Of a stretch of 64,000 bases of DNA, positions 16,802-26,097 are shown in pieces. A model generated the notes under the pieces. The model searched no databases, had not been told where the DNA came from, and was given only the letters and a program-made list of their open reading frames with translations. Position numbers and translations under genes: made by a program. Source of the DNA: Streptomyces paludis (GTDB lineage: Bacteria > Actinomycetota > Actinomycetes > Streptomycetales > Streptomycetaceae); NCBI RefSeq assembly GCF_003344965.1, contig NZ_CP031194.1, positions 806,001-870,000 of the forward strand, read 5' to 3'. The number at the start of each line of letters is the position of its first letter. Position 1 is the stretch's first letter.

Positions 16802-16956
16802 AGTTGCGAGTCTAGAACAGGGGTCATGGAGCCGCTCGGGACCGAACGCGTGGTGAACGCACGCCAGCACGCTGCGGAAACGCGTTTTTGTGCTGGCCCG
16901 GTAATCCGCTAGAGTTCAACACGTCGCAAGGCCGCGCAGACGGCCGGAAACGACAC

Positions 16957-17029
16957 GCGGACGTAGCTCAGTTGGTAGAGCGCAACCTTGCCAAGGTTGA
17001 GGTCGCCAGTTCGAACCTGGTCGTCCGCT
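16957..17029 (+). tRNA. tRNA-Gly (anticodon GCC)
   Basis: 73-nt cloverleaf with acceptor GCGGACG/CGTCCGC and discriminator T. The anticodon arm CAACC-TTGCCAA-GGTTG gives GCC. The T-arm has AGTTCGAACCT and CCA is not encoded. It is first in a five-tRNA cluster on the plus strand. Confidence 0.96.
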
Positions 17030-17067
17030 CGATTGTCGGGGATCCCTCACCGGTTCCCCGCACTCCT

Positions 17068-17138
17068 GGTGGAGTGGCCGAGAGGCGAGGCAACGGCCTG
17101 CAAAGCCGTCTACACGGGTTCAAATCCCGTCTCCACCT
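17068..17138 (+). tRNA. tRNA-Cys (anticodon GCA)
   Basis: 71-nt cloverleaf with acceptor GGTGGAG/CTCCACC and discriminator T. The anticodon arm ACGGC-CTGCAAA-GCCGT gives GCA. The T-arm has GGTTCAAATCC and CCA is not encoded. It is second in the cluster. Confidence 0.96.
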
Positions 17139-17142
17139 CTGC

Positions 17143-17214
17143 GGACGATTAGCTCAGCGGGAGAGCGCTTCCCTGACACGGAAGAGGTCACTGGTTCAAT
17201 CCCAGTATCGTCCA
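17143..17214 (+). tRNA. tRNA-Val (anticodon GAC), copy 1
   Basis: 72 nt, with acceptor GGACGAT/ATCGTCC and discriminator A. The anticodon arm CTTCC-CTGACAC-GGAAG gives GAC. It begins 4 nt after tRNA-Cys. Its acceptor differs by two pairs from copies 2 and 3. Confidence 0.96.
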
Positions 17215-17235
17215 CTGGACCCGATGAGGGTTCCC

Positions 17236-17307
17236 GCGCGATTAGCTCAGCGGGAGAGCGCTTCCCTGACACGGAAGAGGTCACTGGTTCAATCCCAGTA
17301 TCGCGCA
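17236..17307 (+). tRNA. tRNA-Val (anticodon GAC), copy 2
   Basis: 72 nt, acceptor GCGCGAT/ATCGCGC, anticodon GAC. It appears identical to copy 3 and differs from copy 1 only in the acceptor stem. Confidence 0.96.
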
Positions 17308-17338
17308 CGCAGTATCGTACGAAACGCAGGTCCCACCC

Positions 17339-17410
17339 GCGCGATTAGCTCAGCGGGAGAGCGCTTCCCTGACACGGAAGAGGTCACTGGTTCAATCCCA
17401 GTATCGCGCA
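17339..17410 (+). tRNA. tRNA-Val (anticodon GAC), copy 3
   Basis: 72 nt, same sequence as copy 2. It is the last tRNA of the cluster and a terminator follows at 17421-17450. Confidence 0.96.
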
Positions 17411-17420
17411 CCCTCATCGA

Positions 17421-17450
17421 AACCCCGGTCGCTTCGGCGGCCGGGGTTTT
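17421..17450 (+). terminator. Terminator of the tRNA cluster
   Basis: The stem AACCCCGGTC-GCTTCG-GCGGCCGGGGTT is followed by TTTT, a canonical factor-independent terminator 10 nt after the last tRNA. Confidence 0.88.
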
Positions 17451-17622
17451 GTCGTACAACCGGCTGGTCTCAGGGGCCACGGGCCGGGCCCGGACAGCAC
17501 GATGGCCGGTCAGCTCCCCAGCTGACCGGCCAACCGCTGCCGTCCGCCGCACCCCCGTCCCCACGGGGTTGTTGGCCGGATGTCCCCGACCCGGGCCGCT
17601 CTCCCGGGTCCGGAGCGCCGTG

Positions 17623-17829
17623 TCAGCGCCCCAGCATCACGCCCACGGACGACGCTTGTGTGAGCACCGCTTCCCAGCCGCCGAAGGCGACCGTCAGCAG
17701 TACCGCGAGGGGAAGGACCATGGCCGTCGCCACCAGTGGATGGCGCGTGCCCGACCGGCGTCCGCCGAACGCCGCGAAGGCTCTGCGCCCCCGCGTACGG
17801 ATCGCTGTCCGCGCTGCCGTCCCTGTCAT
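17623..17829 (-). CDS. Small membrane protein, 68 residues
   Basis: Supported by a very good ribosome-binding site (AGGAGAGGG, 3 nt before the ATG at 17827-17829) and by its layout. A strongly basic head (TAARTAIRTRGRR, GRRSGTRH) is followed by one membrane segment (about residues 32-50, VATAMVLPLAVLLTVAFGGW) and a short conserved-looking tail ending SSVGVMLGR. A positive-inside single-pass topology is expected. From memory, streptomycetes carry a small membrane protein at this place, between the tRNA cluster and a Ser/Thr kinase. Function unknown. Confidence 0.8.
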   Translation of the reverse strand: MTGTAARTAIRTRGRRAFAAFGGRRSGTRHPLVATAMVLPLAVLLTVAFGGWEAVLTQASSVGVMLGR

Positions 17830-18481
17830 GGTCCCTCTCCTGTCACATCTGACAGCGGCGAGTGTCTGACCTCGGGGGACGAGTGCTGCACCCGCCGCTT
17901 GAACTCAACACTAGGGACGCGTGGACGCCCGGGCGTCATGCCGGCGTACCGATTGCCGGGCCTCCCGGAGGATGAGCGGGGGCCGGCTGTGTACACCCCT
18001 GGTTGGAGAGGCGGGGCAGGGAAGTCTGAGGGTCTTCCCGGAGAGCACGCGATACGCGCGCGGCGGCGGGCCCGTACGCCGGTACGGGCCCGGCCCGCGG
18101 GACCGCCGGCGAGGCGCCCGGAAGCCGGGCCGGCCGGCCGCCCTTCGCGGTGACTTCTCTCACTTCCGCCCCTTTTCCGAAGCGGCGCGGGGGCCTCGGA
18201 CGGACCGCCGGGACCGCCGCCGGGCCGGGCCGGCGCCACCCGGCCCCGCCGGTCCCGGACCTCGTCTCGGGGTTACCCCTGAGGATCCAACACCCTTTCT
18301 GTGCGGGAGCTTTGAGATCTTGCCCGAGCCGGGGTGCGCAGCGGCCGCCGGTCTCCTGACCGCTCCTCAAGTTTGTGCCCCGCACGGACAATCGGTCGCT
18401 GCGCGAGGGCGCGGCCTCTGAGCGCGCCGGGGCCCGGGTACGTAAGCTGTGCCACGTCATACGGACGACCGGGCAGCGGGG
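17830..18481. other. Intergenic region with no gene; promoter region and palindrome
   Basis: 650 bp between the divergent small membrane protein and the kinase gene. I find no credible coding frame on either strand. It contains a perfect hairpin, GGGCCCGTAC-GCCG-GTACGGGCCC, at 18068-18091, and just before the kinase a GTACGTAAGCT stretch that could be a -10 region. The centre (18100-18260) is extremely G+C-rich and repetitive. An ncRNA is possible but nothing identifies one. Confidence 0.5.
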
Positions 18482-19765
18482 ATGGACATGGCGATGATGC
18501 GGCTCCGGCGGGAGGACCCGCGTGTCGTCGGTTCGTTCAAGCTCCACCGGCGGCTGGGCGCGGGCGGGATGGGCGTCGTCTATCTGGGCTCGGACCGGCG
18601 TGGCCAGCGGGTCGCGCTGAAGGTGATCCGGCCGGATCTCGCCGAGGACCAGGAGTTCCGGTCGCGGTTCGCCCGCGAGGTCTCGGCGGCGCGGCGGATC
18701 AGGGGCGGCTGCACGGCCCGGCTGGTGGCCGCCGATCTCGACGCCGAGCGGCCCTGGTTCGCCACCCAGTACGTACCGGGCCCGTCGCTGCACGACAAGG
18801 TCAACGAGGAGGGCCCGCTCTCCGCCGCCGAGGTCGCCTCGGTCGGCGCGGCGCTCTCCGAGGGGCTGGTGGCCGTGCACGAGGCCGGGGTCGTCCACCG
18901 CGATCTCAAGCCGTCGAACATCCTGCTCTCCCCCAAGGGCCCCCGCATCATCGACTTCGGTATCGCCTGGGCGACCGGCGCGAGCACGCTCACGCATGTC
19001 GGCACAGCCGTGGGGTCGCCGGGCTTCCTCGCCCCCGAACAGGTACGGGGAGCGGCCGTCACGCCCGCCACCGACGTGTTCTCGCTGGGCGCCACCCTGG
19101 CGTACGCGGCGACCGCCGACTCGCCCTTCGGGCACGGCAGTTCCGAGGTCATGCTCTACCGGGTGGTCCACGAGGAGGCGCATCTGCACGGGGTGCCCGA
19201 CGCGCTGGCGCCGCTGGTGCGCGCCTGCCTCGCCAAGGATCCGGAGGAACGTCCCAGCACGCTCCAACTCTCGATGCGGCTCAAGGAGATCGCCGCGCGC
19301 GAGGTGCAGGGGCTCATCGACAGCCGGCCGCCCACGCAGCGGAACCGCGGCGGCCAGGAACTGCCCACAGGCCGGCTCCCCGAGCGGTACACGGAGCGCA
19401 ACGCGGAGCGGGCGGCGTCGGCCTCCGGGCCGCGGCAGGGGCCGGGTCCCGGTCCGGGTCCGGGCGGCGGGTCGCAGTCCGGTCCCGACCGGGCGCCGGG
19501 GAACCGTACGGCGGGCGGCCCGGCCTCCCGCTCCGGCCGCTCCTCGCGGGGCGCCGGAGCGCCGTCGTCCCGTACCACCGGCGCACGTCCGCCGCGCCCC
19601 CGCGACACGTCCCGTACCGGCGGCGGCGCGCGCAAGCAGGGCGCGCGCACGACCTCGTCCAAGCTGCGTCCCGCGAACCCCCGGCTGCTGCGGCAGCGGC
19701 TGATCGTCTTCGTCGTGGTGACGCTCATCGTCGCCCTGGGCATCGCGGCAGCGCAGCAGCTCTGA
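18482..19765 (+). CDS. Membrane-anchored Hanks-type Ser/Thr protein kinase
   Basis: 427 residues. The kinase domain occupies about 15-275: glycine loop LGAGGMGVVYLGSD, ATP-lysine in VALKVIRPD, catalytic loop VHRDLKPSNILL, DFG in IIDFGIAWA, and the APE equivalent FLAPEQVRG. All catalytic residues are present. A low-complexity Pro/Gly/Arg/Ser linker follows (about 290-400), then one membrane helix (about 406-425, LIVFVVVTLIVALGIAAA) that ends the protein. There are no PASTA repeats, so no muropeptide-sensing outer domain. The kinase therefore faces the cytoplasm, with practically nothing outside. The first ATG (18482) was used; an alternative ATG lies 6 nt further on. Confidence 0.92.
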   Translation: MDMAMMRLRREDPRVVGSFKLHRRLGAGGMGVVYLGSDRRGQRVALKVIRPDLAEDQEFRSRFAREVSAARRIRGGCTARLVAADLDAERPWFATQYVPGPSLHDKVNEEGPLSAAEVASVGAALSEGLVAVHEAGVVHRDLKPSNILLSPKGPRIIDFGIAWATGASTLTHVGTAVGSPGFLAPEQVRGAAVTPATDVFSLGATLAYAATADSPFGHGSSEVMLYRVVHEEAHLHGVPDALAPLVRACLAKDPEERPSTLQLSMRLKEIAAREVQGLIDSRPPTQRNRGGQELPTGRLPERYTERNAERAASASGPRQGPGPGPGPGGGSQSGPDRAPGNRTAGGPASRSGRSSRGAGAPSSRTTGARPPRPRDTSRTGGGARKQGARTTSSKLRPANPRLLRQRLIVFVVVTLIVALGIAAAQQL

Positions 19766-19812
19766 CGGGCCGCGCGCCGTCCGGTCGGGCGGACGGGCGG
19801 AGGACGGACGGG

Positions 19813-20634
19813 TCAGCGGAGCTGGGTGGGCCGTGGGCGCGTCGCGTAGAAGGCCACGGCCGACGCCGCCGCCACATTGAGCGAGTCGACACCGGCGTCC
19901 ATCGGGATACGGACATGCTCATCGGCCTCGGCGAGCACCCCGGGGGTGAGACCGGCCCCCTCGGTGCCGAAGACCAGGGCGAGCCTGGCGTCGTCCCGCG
20001 CGGCCAGCTCGTCCAGGGTGATCGCCCGGTCGCTCAGACAGAGCGCGGCGACCGTGAAGCCCGCCGAGCGCAGCGTGCCCACCTCCCCGGGCCAGGACTC
20101 CAGCCGGGTCCACGGCACCTGGAACACCGCGCCCATCGAGACCTTCACGGAGCGCCGGTAGAACGGATCGGCACAGCGCGGCGAGAGAAGGACGGCGTCG
20201 ACGCCCAGGGCGGCGGCGTTCCTGAAGGCCGCGCCCAGGTTGGCGTGGTCGACGATGTCCTCGAACACCGCGACCCGCCGCGCCGGGCGCAGCACCCCGT
20301 CCACCGCCGGCAGCGGCTTGCGCGCCATCGAGGCGAGGGCGCCGCGGTGCACGTGATAGCCCGTGACACGCTCCGCCAGTTCCGGGTCGACTACAAAGAC
20401 CGGCGCGCTCGCCGCGTCGATGACATCCCGCAGCGGACCGATCCACTTCGCCGACAGCAGCATCGACCGCATCGTGTAACCCGCCTGTGCCGCGCGGCGG
20501 ATGACCTTCTCCCCCTCGGCGATGAACAGCCCCTCGGCGGGTTCGCGGCGGCGGCGCAGCTCGACATCGGTCAGACCGGTGTAGTCGCGCAGCCGCGGGT
20601 CCTCGGGGTCCTCGACGGTGATGAGTTCGGCCAC
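19813..20634 (-). CDS. TrmH/SpoU-family RNA 2'-O-methyltransferase
   Basis: 273 residues. The N-terminal substrate-binding domain has GLTDVELRRRREPAEGLFIAEGEKVIRRA. The C-terminal SPOUT (trefoil-knot) domain has FEDIVDHANLGAAFRNAAALG (motif 1, N-x-G-x-x-R), LVFGTEGAGLTPGVL (motif 2) and IPMDAGVDSLNVAAASAVAFY (motif 3), all complete. It transfers a methyl group from SAM to a ribose 2'-OH in rRNA or tRNA; the exact nucleotide cannot be told. In thiostrepton-producing streptomycetes related enzymes confer resistance, but this sequence looks like the housekeeping type. It converges with the kinase gene and lies just downstream of the cobA-like gene on the same strand. Confidence 0.9.
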   Translation of the reverse strand: MAELITVEDPEDPRLRDYTGLTDVELRRRREPAEGLFIAEGEKVIRRAAQAGYTMRSMLLSAKWIGPLRDVIDAASAPVFVVDPELAERVTGYHVHRGALASMARKPLPAVDGVLRPARRVAVFEDIVDHANLGAAFRNAAALGVDAVLLSPRCADPFYRRSVKVSMGAVFQVPWTRLESWPGEVGTLRSAGFTVAALCLSDRAITLDELAARDDARLALVFGTEGAGLTPGVLAEADEHVRIPMDAGVDSLNVAAASAVAFYATRPRPTQLR

Positions 20635-20701
20635 GGGTTGCTCTGCCTCGGGGGTGGTTGGTGGGGTGGGGGTGGGGGGCGTTTTCGGGTGGGCGTCGGT
20701 G

Positions 20702-21997
20702 TCAGCCGCCGTCTCCCAGCGCTACCACCTCGCCGATCACGATGACCGCCGGCGGCCGTACCCCCTCCGCCCGTACCACCTCCGCGACCGTCGCGAGCGT
20801 GGCGTCCACACGGCGCTGCGCCGCCGTCGTCCCCTCCTGGATCAGCGCGACCGGCGTCCCGGGCGCCTTGCCGTGCTCGACCAGCGCCCGCGCGATCGGG
20901 CCGATCTTGTCGACCCCCATCAGCACGACGAGTGTGCCGCGCAGCCGCGCGAGCGCCGCCCAGTCCACGAGCGAACGGGCGTCGTCCGGCGCGACATGGC
21001 CGCTGACCACGGTGAACTCGTGCGCCACCCCCCGGTGTGTGACCGGAATCCCCACGGCGCCCGGCACACTGATCGAGCTGGAGATCCCCGGCACGACCGT
21101 GCACGCGATCCCCGCCGCCGCGAGCGCGTGCGCCTCCTCCATACCCCGGCCGAACACGAACGGGTCCCCGCCCTTGAGCCGGACCACGGCCTTGCCCGCC
21201 CTGGCATGCTCGATCAGCGCCTCATTGATCGCCTCCTGCGCCATCGCCCGGCCGTACGGGATCTTCGCCGCGTCGATCACCTCGACGTGCGGCGGCAGTT
21301 CATCGAGCAGATCGCGCGGGCCGAGACGGTCCGCGATGACCACATCCGCCTGGGCGAGGAGCCTGCGGCCGCGGACCGTGATCAGATCCGGGTCGCCGGG
21401 GCCTCCGCCGACGAGGGCGACCGTGGGGGGCTGGGGGTTCTCGGGGGCCTCCCCGGCGCCGGTGCGGGTGTTGGTGGGAGTGGGGGCGCGGTGGCGCGGT
21501 GCCGCGAGCGTGCCGTCCCGCAGGCCCTCCACGACGGCGTCCCGCACCGCGGCGGAGCGGCGCGGGTCGCGGCCGGTGAGCACGGCGACGGTCACACCGT
21601 CGCTGCGGCCCGTCGCCGGGGTCCACGCCGTCGCGGCCTCCGCGTCGTCACTCCGTACGCACCAGACCCTCGCGCGCTCGGCCTCGGCGGAGGCGGTGCG
21701 GTTCGCGTCGGGGTCGCTGGACGCGACGAGCACGTACCACGCGCCGTCGAGGTCGCCCTCCTCGTAACGCCGCCGCTCCCAGCGGATCTCGCCGGCCGTC
21801 GCCATGGCCTCGACGGAGGGCTTCGCGGACGGCGACACCAGCACGATGTCGGCGCCGGCCGCGATGAGCGCCGGAAGCCTGCGCTGCGCGACCTGACCCC
21901 CGCCGACGACAACGACGCGCCGCCCGGCCAGACGGAGTCCTACGGGGTAGGCGGGGTGCGGGTCACGCGTGGGCGCGGTCTGGACGTGCTCGGCCAT
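20702..21997 (-). CDS. cobA: Uroporphyrinogen-III C-methyltransferase with precorrin-2 dehydrogenase domain
   Basis: 431 residues, two domains. The N-terminal CysG-type NAD-binding domain (about 15-170) has VVVVGGGQVAQRRLPALIAAGA and VLVASSDPDANR, and should oxidise precorrin-2 to sirohydrochlorin. The C-terminal SUMT domain (about 190-425) has VGGGPGDPDLITVRGRRLL, IPYGRAMAQEAIN, VVRLKGGDPFVFGRG and VPGISSSISVPGAVGIPVTHRG, all active-site loops intact; it methylates uroporphyrinogen III at C-2 and C-7. The protein could therefore serve both siroheme and cobalamin synthesis. No CysG-style ferrochelatase region is evident. It is upstream of the RNA methyltransferase and separated from cobT by the palindromic repeat. 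Confidence 0.92.
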   Translation of the reverse strand: MAEHVQTAPTRDPHPAYPVGLRLAGRRVVVVGGGQVAQRRLPALIAAGADIVLVSPSAKPSVEAMATAGEIRWERRRYEEGDLDGAWYVLVASSDPDANRTASAEAERARVWCVRSDDAEAATAWTPATGRSDGVTVAVLTGRDPRRSAAVRDAVVEGLRDGTLAAPRHRAPTPTNTRTGAGEAPENPQPPTVALVGGGPGDPDLITVRGRRLLAQADVVIADRLGPRDLLDELPPHVEVIDAAKIPYGRAMAQEAINEALIEHARAGKAVVRLKGGDPFVFGRGMEEAHALAAAGIACTVVPGISSSISVPGAVGIPVTHRGVAHEFTVVSGHVAPDDARSLVDWAALARLRGTLVVLMGVDKIGPIARALVEHGKAPGTPVALIQEGTTAAQRRVDATLATVAEVVRAEGVRPPAVIVIGEVVALGDGG

Positions 21998-22060
21998 GTC
22001 GGCGGGGGCTCCTTGGGGGCGGGTCTGTTGGGGTCACTTTACGGTGGGGGGTCGCGTCTT

Positions 22061-22717
22061 GCGCCTCCCGGCTGGGGCCGTGGGTGCGGTGGTACCGGGG
22101 TGCGGCCGGTCGTTTCGTGCCGGGGGCCGGGGCGGGGTCGCCTCCCGGCTACGGGGCCGTGGTTTGTGGTTGTACGGGGTCCGGGCCGGCACGTCTGGTG
22201 CCGGGGGCCGGGGCACTCCGGAGGCGCATCCCCGGATGCATGATTTACGCCGCGTGCGGGCCGGTTCTTCGGCTGCGGACCGTACAGCGGCACAAATCAC
22301 GCTCTACATCCGGGGACGTCACCTCCTGCGACCCCGGCCCCCTCCCGCCGGTGGGGGCGGGCGCCCAGACGTCCCGGGCTCGGCCCGAGGGGTCTGTGCG
22401 GGTCGTGAAGGGGGCACCGCAGGGGGTGCGTGTCCGGACGTAAAGCGCGATTTGTGCCGCTGAGCGAAACCCGCGGGTACGGTCCGGCCCGCACGCGGCG
22501 TAAATCGTGCAGTCCGGGCATGTGCCACCGGAGGGGACCCCGGCAACAACCCGCAGATTCCCCGCCGAGCCCCGCCCAAGACGTCCGAACCACGGCCCCT
22601 CGCCGGAAGGCGGCCCCGTGCAGTCCGGGCGCGTGCCACCGGAGGGGCACCCGGCGACAACCCGCACGTGTGCACCGGGCCCCGCCCAAAGACAAACCCC
22701 ACGGCCCCGACCGGAGG
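22061..22717. repeat. Nested palindromic non-coding repeat, locus 2 (inverted copy)
   Basis: An opposite-orientation copy of the block at 888-1358, lying exactly between the cobT stop (22718) and the cobA region. Outer module: two forward copies (about 22061-22135 and 22137-22217) and two reverse copies (about 22568-22616 and 22675-22717). Inner modules: forward about 22207-22320 (hairpin core 22242-22298) and reverse about 22428-22520 (hairpin core 22449-22506). Long stretches appear identical to locus 1 after reversal, for example 22621-22712 against 900-985. The extra module copies make it longer than locus 1. No gene is credible here. Confidence 0.85.
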
Positions 22718-25700
22718 TTATTTCTCTGTGACGCCTGCCGAGTCGAACGTCGCCACCTCGTGCATTGCGCGGGCCGCGCTCTGGATGACCGGGAGTGCCA
22801 GCAGCGCGCCCGTGCCCTCGCCCAGGCGGAGGTCCAGGTCGACCAGGGGGCGGAGGCCGAGTTTGTTGAGGGCTGCCACGTGGCCGGGTTCGGCGCTGCG
22901 GTGGCCCGCGATGCAGGCGGCAAGGGCCTCGGGGGCGATCGCCCGGGCGACCAGGGCCGCCGCGCCCGCGCTCACGCCGTCCAGCAGGACCGGCGTACGC
23001 ATGGACGCGCCGCCGAGGAGGAAGCCGACCAGCGCGGCGTGCTCCAGGCCGCCGAGCGCGGCGAGGACGCCGATGGGGTCGGCCGGGTCCGGCTGGTGGA
23101 GGTCGAGGCCGCGGCGGACGACGTCGACCTTGCGCGCGTGCATCTCGTCGTTGATGCCGGTCCCCCGGCCGGTGACCTCCGCCGGGTCCTGGCCGGTGTA
23201 GACGCAGATCAGCGCGGCGGACACGGTGGTGTTGGCGATGCCCATCTCACCGGTGAGGAGCGCCTTGTTGCCGGCGGTCACCAGGTCGCGGGCGGTCTCG
23301 ATGCCGACCTCGATCGCGGCGAGGACCTCCTCGCGGGTCAGCGCGGGGCCCGTCGTGAAGTCGGCGGTGCCGGCGCGGACCTTGCGCGGCAGCAGGCCGG
23401 ACGTGGCCGGGAGGTCGCCCGCGACGCCGACGTCGACGACGCAGACCTCCGCGCCCACCTGGTTCGCGAAGGCGTTGCACACCGCGCCGCCGCCGAGGAA
23501 GTTGGCGACCATCTGGGCCGTGACCTCCTGGGGCCACGGGGTGACGCCCTGGGCGTGCACACCGTGGTCGCCGGCGAAGATCGCGACGGCCGCGGGCTCC
23601 GGGATGGGCGGCGGGCAGGTCCGGGAGAGGCCGCTGAGCTGTGCGGAGATGATTTCCAGCATGCCGAGCGCGCCGGCGGGTTTCGTCATGCGCTTCTGCC
23701 GCTCCCACGCCTCCCCCAGCGCCTTGGCGTCCAGCGGGCGGATCCCGGCGACCGTCTCGTTGAGCAGGTCGTGCGGGTCCTCGCCGGGCAGGGCACGGCG
23801 GCCGTACGTCTCCTCGTGGACAACCCAGGACAGCGGGCGCCGCTTGGACCAGCCGGCCTGCACCAGCTCGGGGTCCTCGGGGAATTCGTCGACGTAGCCG
23901 ATGCACAGGTACGCCACGACGTCGAGGTGTTCGGGCAGTCCGAGGGCGCGGACCATCTCGCGCTCGTCGAAGAAGCTGACCCAGCCGACGCCGAGTCCTT
24001 CGGCGCGGGCCGCGAGCCAGAGGTTCTCGACGGCGAGCGCGGAGGAGTACGGGGCCATCTGCGGCTGGGTGTGCCGGCCGAGGGTGTGCCGGCCGCCGCG
24101 GGTCGGGTCGGCGGTCACGACGATGTTCACCGGCGTGTCGACGATCGCCTCGATCTTCAGTTCCTTGAACTGCTTGGCCCGCCCCTTGGGCAGCGACTTG
24201 GCGTACGCCTCGCGCTGCCGCTGCGCCAGTTCGTGCATGGACCGCCGGGTCTCGGCGGACCGGATGACGACGAAGTCCCAGGGCTGCGAGTGGCCCACGC
24301 TGGGGGCGGTGTGCGCGGCCTCCAGGACGCGCAGCAGCACCTCGTGCGGGATCGGGTCGGGGCGGAAGCCGTTCCGGATGTCCCGGCGCTCGCGCATCAC
24401 CCGCAGGACCGCCTCGCGGTCGGCGTCGTCGTAGCCGGGCGCGGCGGCCGGGCGGGGTGCGGGGGCTTCCGCCTCCGCCTCCGCCTCGGGCTGGGGTTCA
24501 GTCTCGGGCTCGGCTTCGGGCTCGGCCGCAGGCTGTGCTTCCGCTTCCGGCTGCTCCTCGGCTACGGGCTCGGGGTCCGCGGGGGCGGCGAGTTGCTGTA
24601 CGGGCTCGGGAGCGGGTTCCGGAGTGGCGGGCTGCTCCGGCTCGGGCGCGGGCGCGGCTTCCTGCGCGGGCTCGGGCTCGGGCTCGGGGGCCGGTTCGGG
24701 TACGGGCTCGGGCTCTGGGGCGGGCTCAGGGGCCGGTTCTGCCACGGCCGCGGGCTGCTCGGGCTCGGGGGCGGGCTCCTGCGCGGGCTCAGGGGCGGGT
24801 TCCGGCTCCGGCGCGGACTCGGCCTCGGGCGCCGGGGCGGGGGTCGGCTCGGGTTCCGGGGTCGGTTCCGGTTCCGGCTCGGGCTCGGGGGCCGGGGTCT
24901 CCTGTACGGGGGCCGGCTCCTCCGCCGGGGTCGGCTCCTCGGGTGCGGCTTCCGGTACGAGCACGGCTTCCGGCTCGGGGGCGGCTTCCGGCTCCGGCGT
25001 CGGGGCGGGCTCGGGCTCCGGGGCGGGCGCTTCGGCCGGGGTTTCCTGTACCGGCTCGGGTACGGGCTCCGGCTCGGGCTCGGGTTCGGGGGCCGCCGGG
25101 GGTGCCACCCGTACCGCCTGGGTCGGGGCGTCCGCCGGGCCGCGGTCGGCCAGCGAGCGCACCACGCCGCCCGTCGGGTCGGGCAGCGGCGGGCCGAGGT
25201 GCAGCGGCCTGCGGGCCGGGGCCGGTGTCTGCGGGGCCACCGGTGCCGGTGCCGGGGGCGGGATTCGGACGCCGGTGAGGTCCACCGAGCCGGTGTCCCG
25301 GCCGCCGGCCTCGTGCGCGTCCTGCTGCTGCTCCGCGACGGGCTCCGGGGCCGCCACGGGCTCCGGCGCGGGCACGGCCTCCGGGGCCGGTACGGGCTCG
25401 GGCGGCGCCACGGGGGCGGGCTCGGGCTGGGCCGCGTACTCGGGCTGGGCCTGGAACGCCTGCGGCGCCTCGTACATCTCCGGCGCCTGTTCCGCCGGCT
25501 GTTCTATTACTTCCGCCGCGGGCTGTTCGGGGACCGCGTACGCCTCGGGGGGCGCGTAGGCCGCCGGAGCCGGCGCGTATCCGTCCGGGGTTCCGTAGCC
25601 GGCCGGCGCGGCGTAGGCGGGTGCCTCGGCGGGGACGACCTGGGGGTCGTTCCAGCCGCCCTGCGCGCTCGGCATCAGCAGGATGTCCTCGTGCTCGGTC

Positions 25701-25816
25701 GTGGGCTCGGAGGGGTCGAGGTAGGTGTACGCGCCGGCGGCCGGGATGCCCGGCTGCTCCACCATGCCTGCGTTCTCCGGCAGTCCCTCGCCCGGGACCT
25801 GGCCGGTGTCAGTCAT
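22718..25816 (-). CDS. cobT: BluB-CobT fusion with long Pro/Glu/Ala-rich N-terminal region
   Basis: 1032 residues. Residues 1 to about 459 are low-complexity, mostly [14 protein letters not shown] repeats, with a few ordered-looking pieces ([38 protein letters not shown]). Residues about 460-678 form a BluB-like flavin destructase domain ([54 protein letters not shown]), which makes 5,6-dimethylbenzimidazole from FMN. Residues about 680-1032 form CobT, which adds phosphoribose from nicotinate mononucleotide to DMB ([61 protein letters not shown]). The fusion would pass DMB straight on for the lower ligand of cobalamin. There is no B12 riboswitch by eye upstream. Confidence 0.9.
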   Translation of the reverse strand: MTDTGQVPGEGLPENAGMVEQPGIPAAGAYTYLDPSEPTTEHEDILLMPSAQGGWNDPQVVPAEAPAYAAPAGYGTPDGYAPAPAAYAPPEAYAVPEQPAAEVIEQPAEQAPEMYEAPQAFQAQPEYAAQPEPAPVAPPEPVPAPEAVPAPEPVAAPEPVAEQQQDAHEAGGRDTGSVDLTGVRIPPPAPAPVAPQTPAPARRPLHLGPPLPDPTGGVVRSLADRGPADAPTQAVRVAPPAAPEPEPEPEPVPEPVQETPAEAPAPEPEPAPTPEPEAAPEPEAVLVPEAAPEEPTPAEEPAPVQETPAPEPEPEPEPTPEPEPTPAPAPEAESAPEPEPAPEPAQEPAPEPEQPAAVAEPAPEPAPEPEPVPEPAPEPEPEPAQEAAPAPEPEQPATPEPAPEPVQQLAAPADPEPVAEEQPEAEAQPAAEPEAEPETEPQPEAEAEAEAPAPRPAAAPGYDDADREAVLRVMRERRDIRNGFRPDPIPHEVLLRVLEAAHTAPSVGHSQPWDFVVIRSAETRRSMHELAQRQREAYAKSLPKGRAKQFKELKIEAIVDTPVNIVVTADPTRGGRHTLGRHTQPQMAPYSSALAVENLWLAARAEGLGVGWVSFFDEREMVRALGLPEHLDVVAYLCIGYVDEFPEDPELVQAGWSKRRPLSWVVHEETYGRRALPGEDPHDLLNETVAGIRPLDAKALGEAWERQKRMTKPAGALGMLEIISAQLSGLSRTCPPPIPEPAAVAIFAGDHGVHAQGVTPWPQEVTAQMVANFLGGGAVCNAFANQVGAEVCVVDVGVAGDLPATSGLLPRKVRAGTADFTTGPALTREEVLAAIEVGIETARDLVTAGNKALLTGEMGIANTTVSAALICVYTGQDPAEVTGRGTGINDEMHARKVDVVRRGLDLHQPDPADPIGVLAALGGLEHAALVGFLLGGASMRTPVLLDGVSAGAAALVARAIAPEALAACIAGHRSAEPGHVAALNKLGLRPLVDLDLRLGEGTGALLALPVIQSAARAMHEVATFDSAGVTEK

Positions 25817-26097
25817 GCGTACCCCTCGCCCATGTGGTTGTGCTCCTTCGGCCCTTCAACCGGGGCGCCCGATCCGCGACGCTTCCGGCGCCCGTCATCA
25901 ACAACGAGCGTGGGCGCCGCGCGGCACGCATGACGGCCTGCTGTGGGCCGCGCCACGTCGCGCGTCCCCCCGGTTACCGCTGTATCACATCAGCGGCCAA
26001 AACGGGCCCCTTTTCCGGACATTGACGAACGAAGCGACGAACGCCCGGCTGCGGTACAACGACGGGCCAGCCTACCTCGCGCGGCCCGGCGGCGGGG

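Noticed and set aside
15674..16870. pabB start at ATG 16870 (23 extra residues)
   Set aside because: The extra residues show no resemblance to the family N-terminus; GTG 16801 with a nearby -10-like hexamer fits better.
18334..20745. An 803-codon plus-strand frame across the kinase and RNA methyltransferase genes
   Set aside because: It overlaps two well-identified genes in another frame or strand and has no family features.
22430..25933. A 1167-codon open frame on the plus strand opposite bluB-cobT, and the 311-codon Ser/Gly frame within it
   Set aside because: Both are antisense shadows of the G+C-rich Pro/Glu/Ala head and the CobT coding sequence; composition ([13 protein letters not shown]) and lack of a ribosome-binding site argue against genes.
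25817..26097. Possible cobalamin riboswitch upstream of bluB-cobT
   Set aside because: I looked for the conserved B12-box sequence and the typical stems on the minus strand and did not see them; a covariance-model scan would decide.
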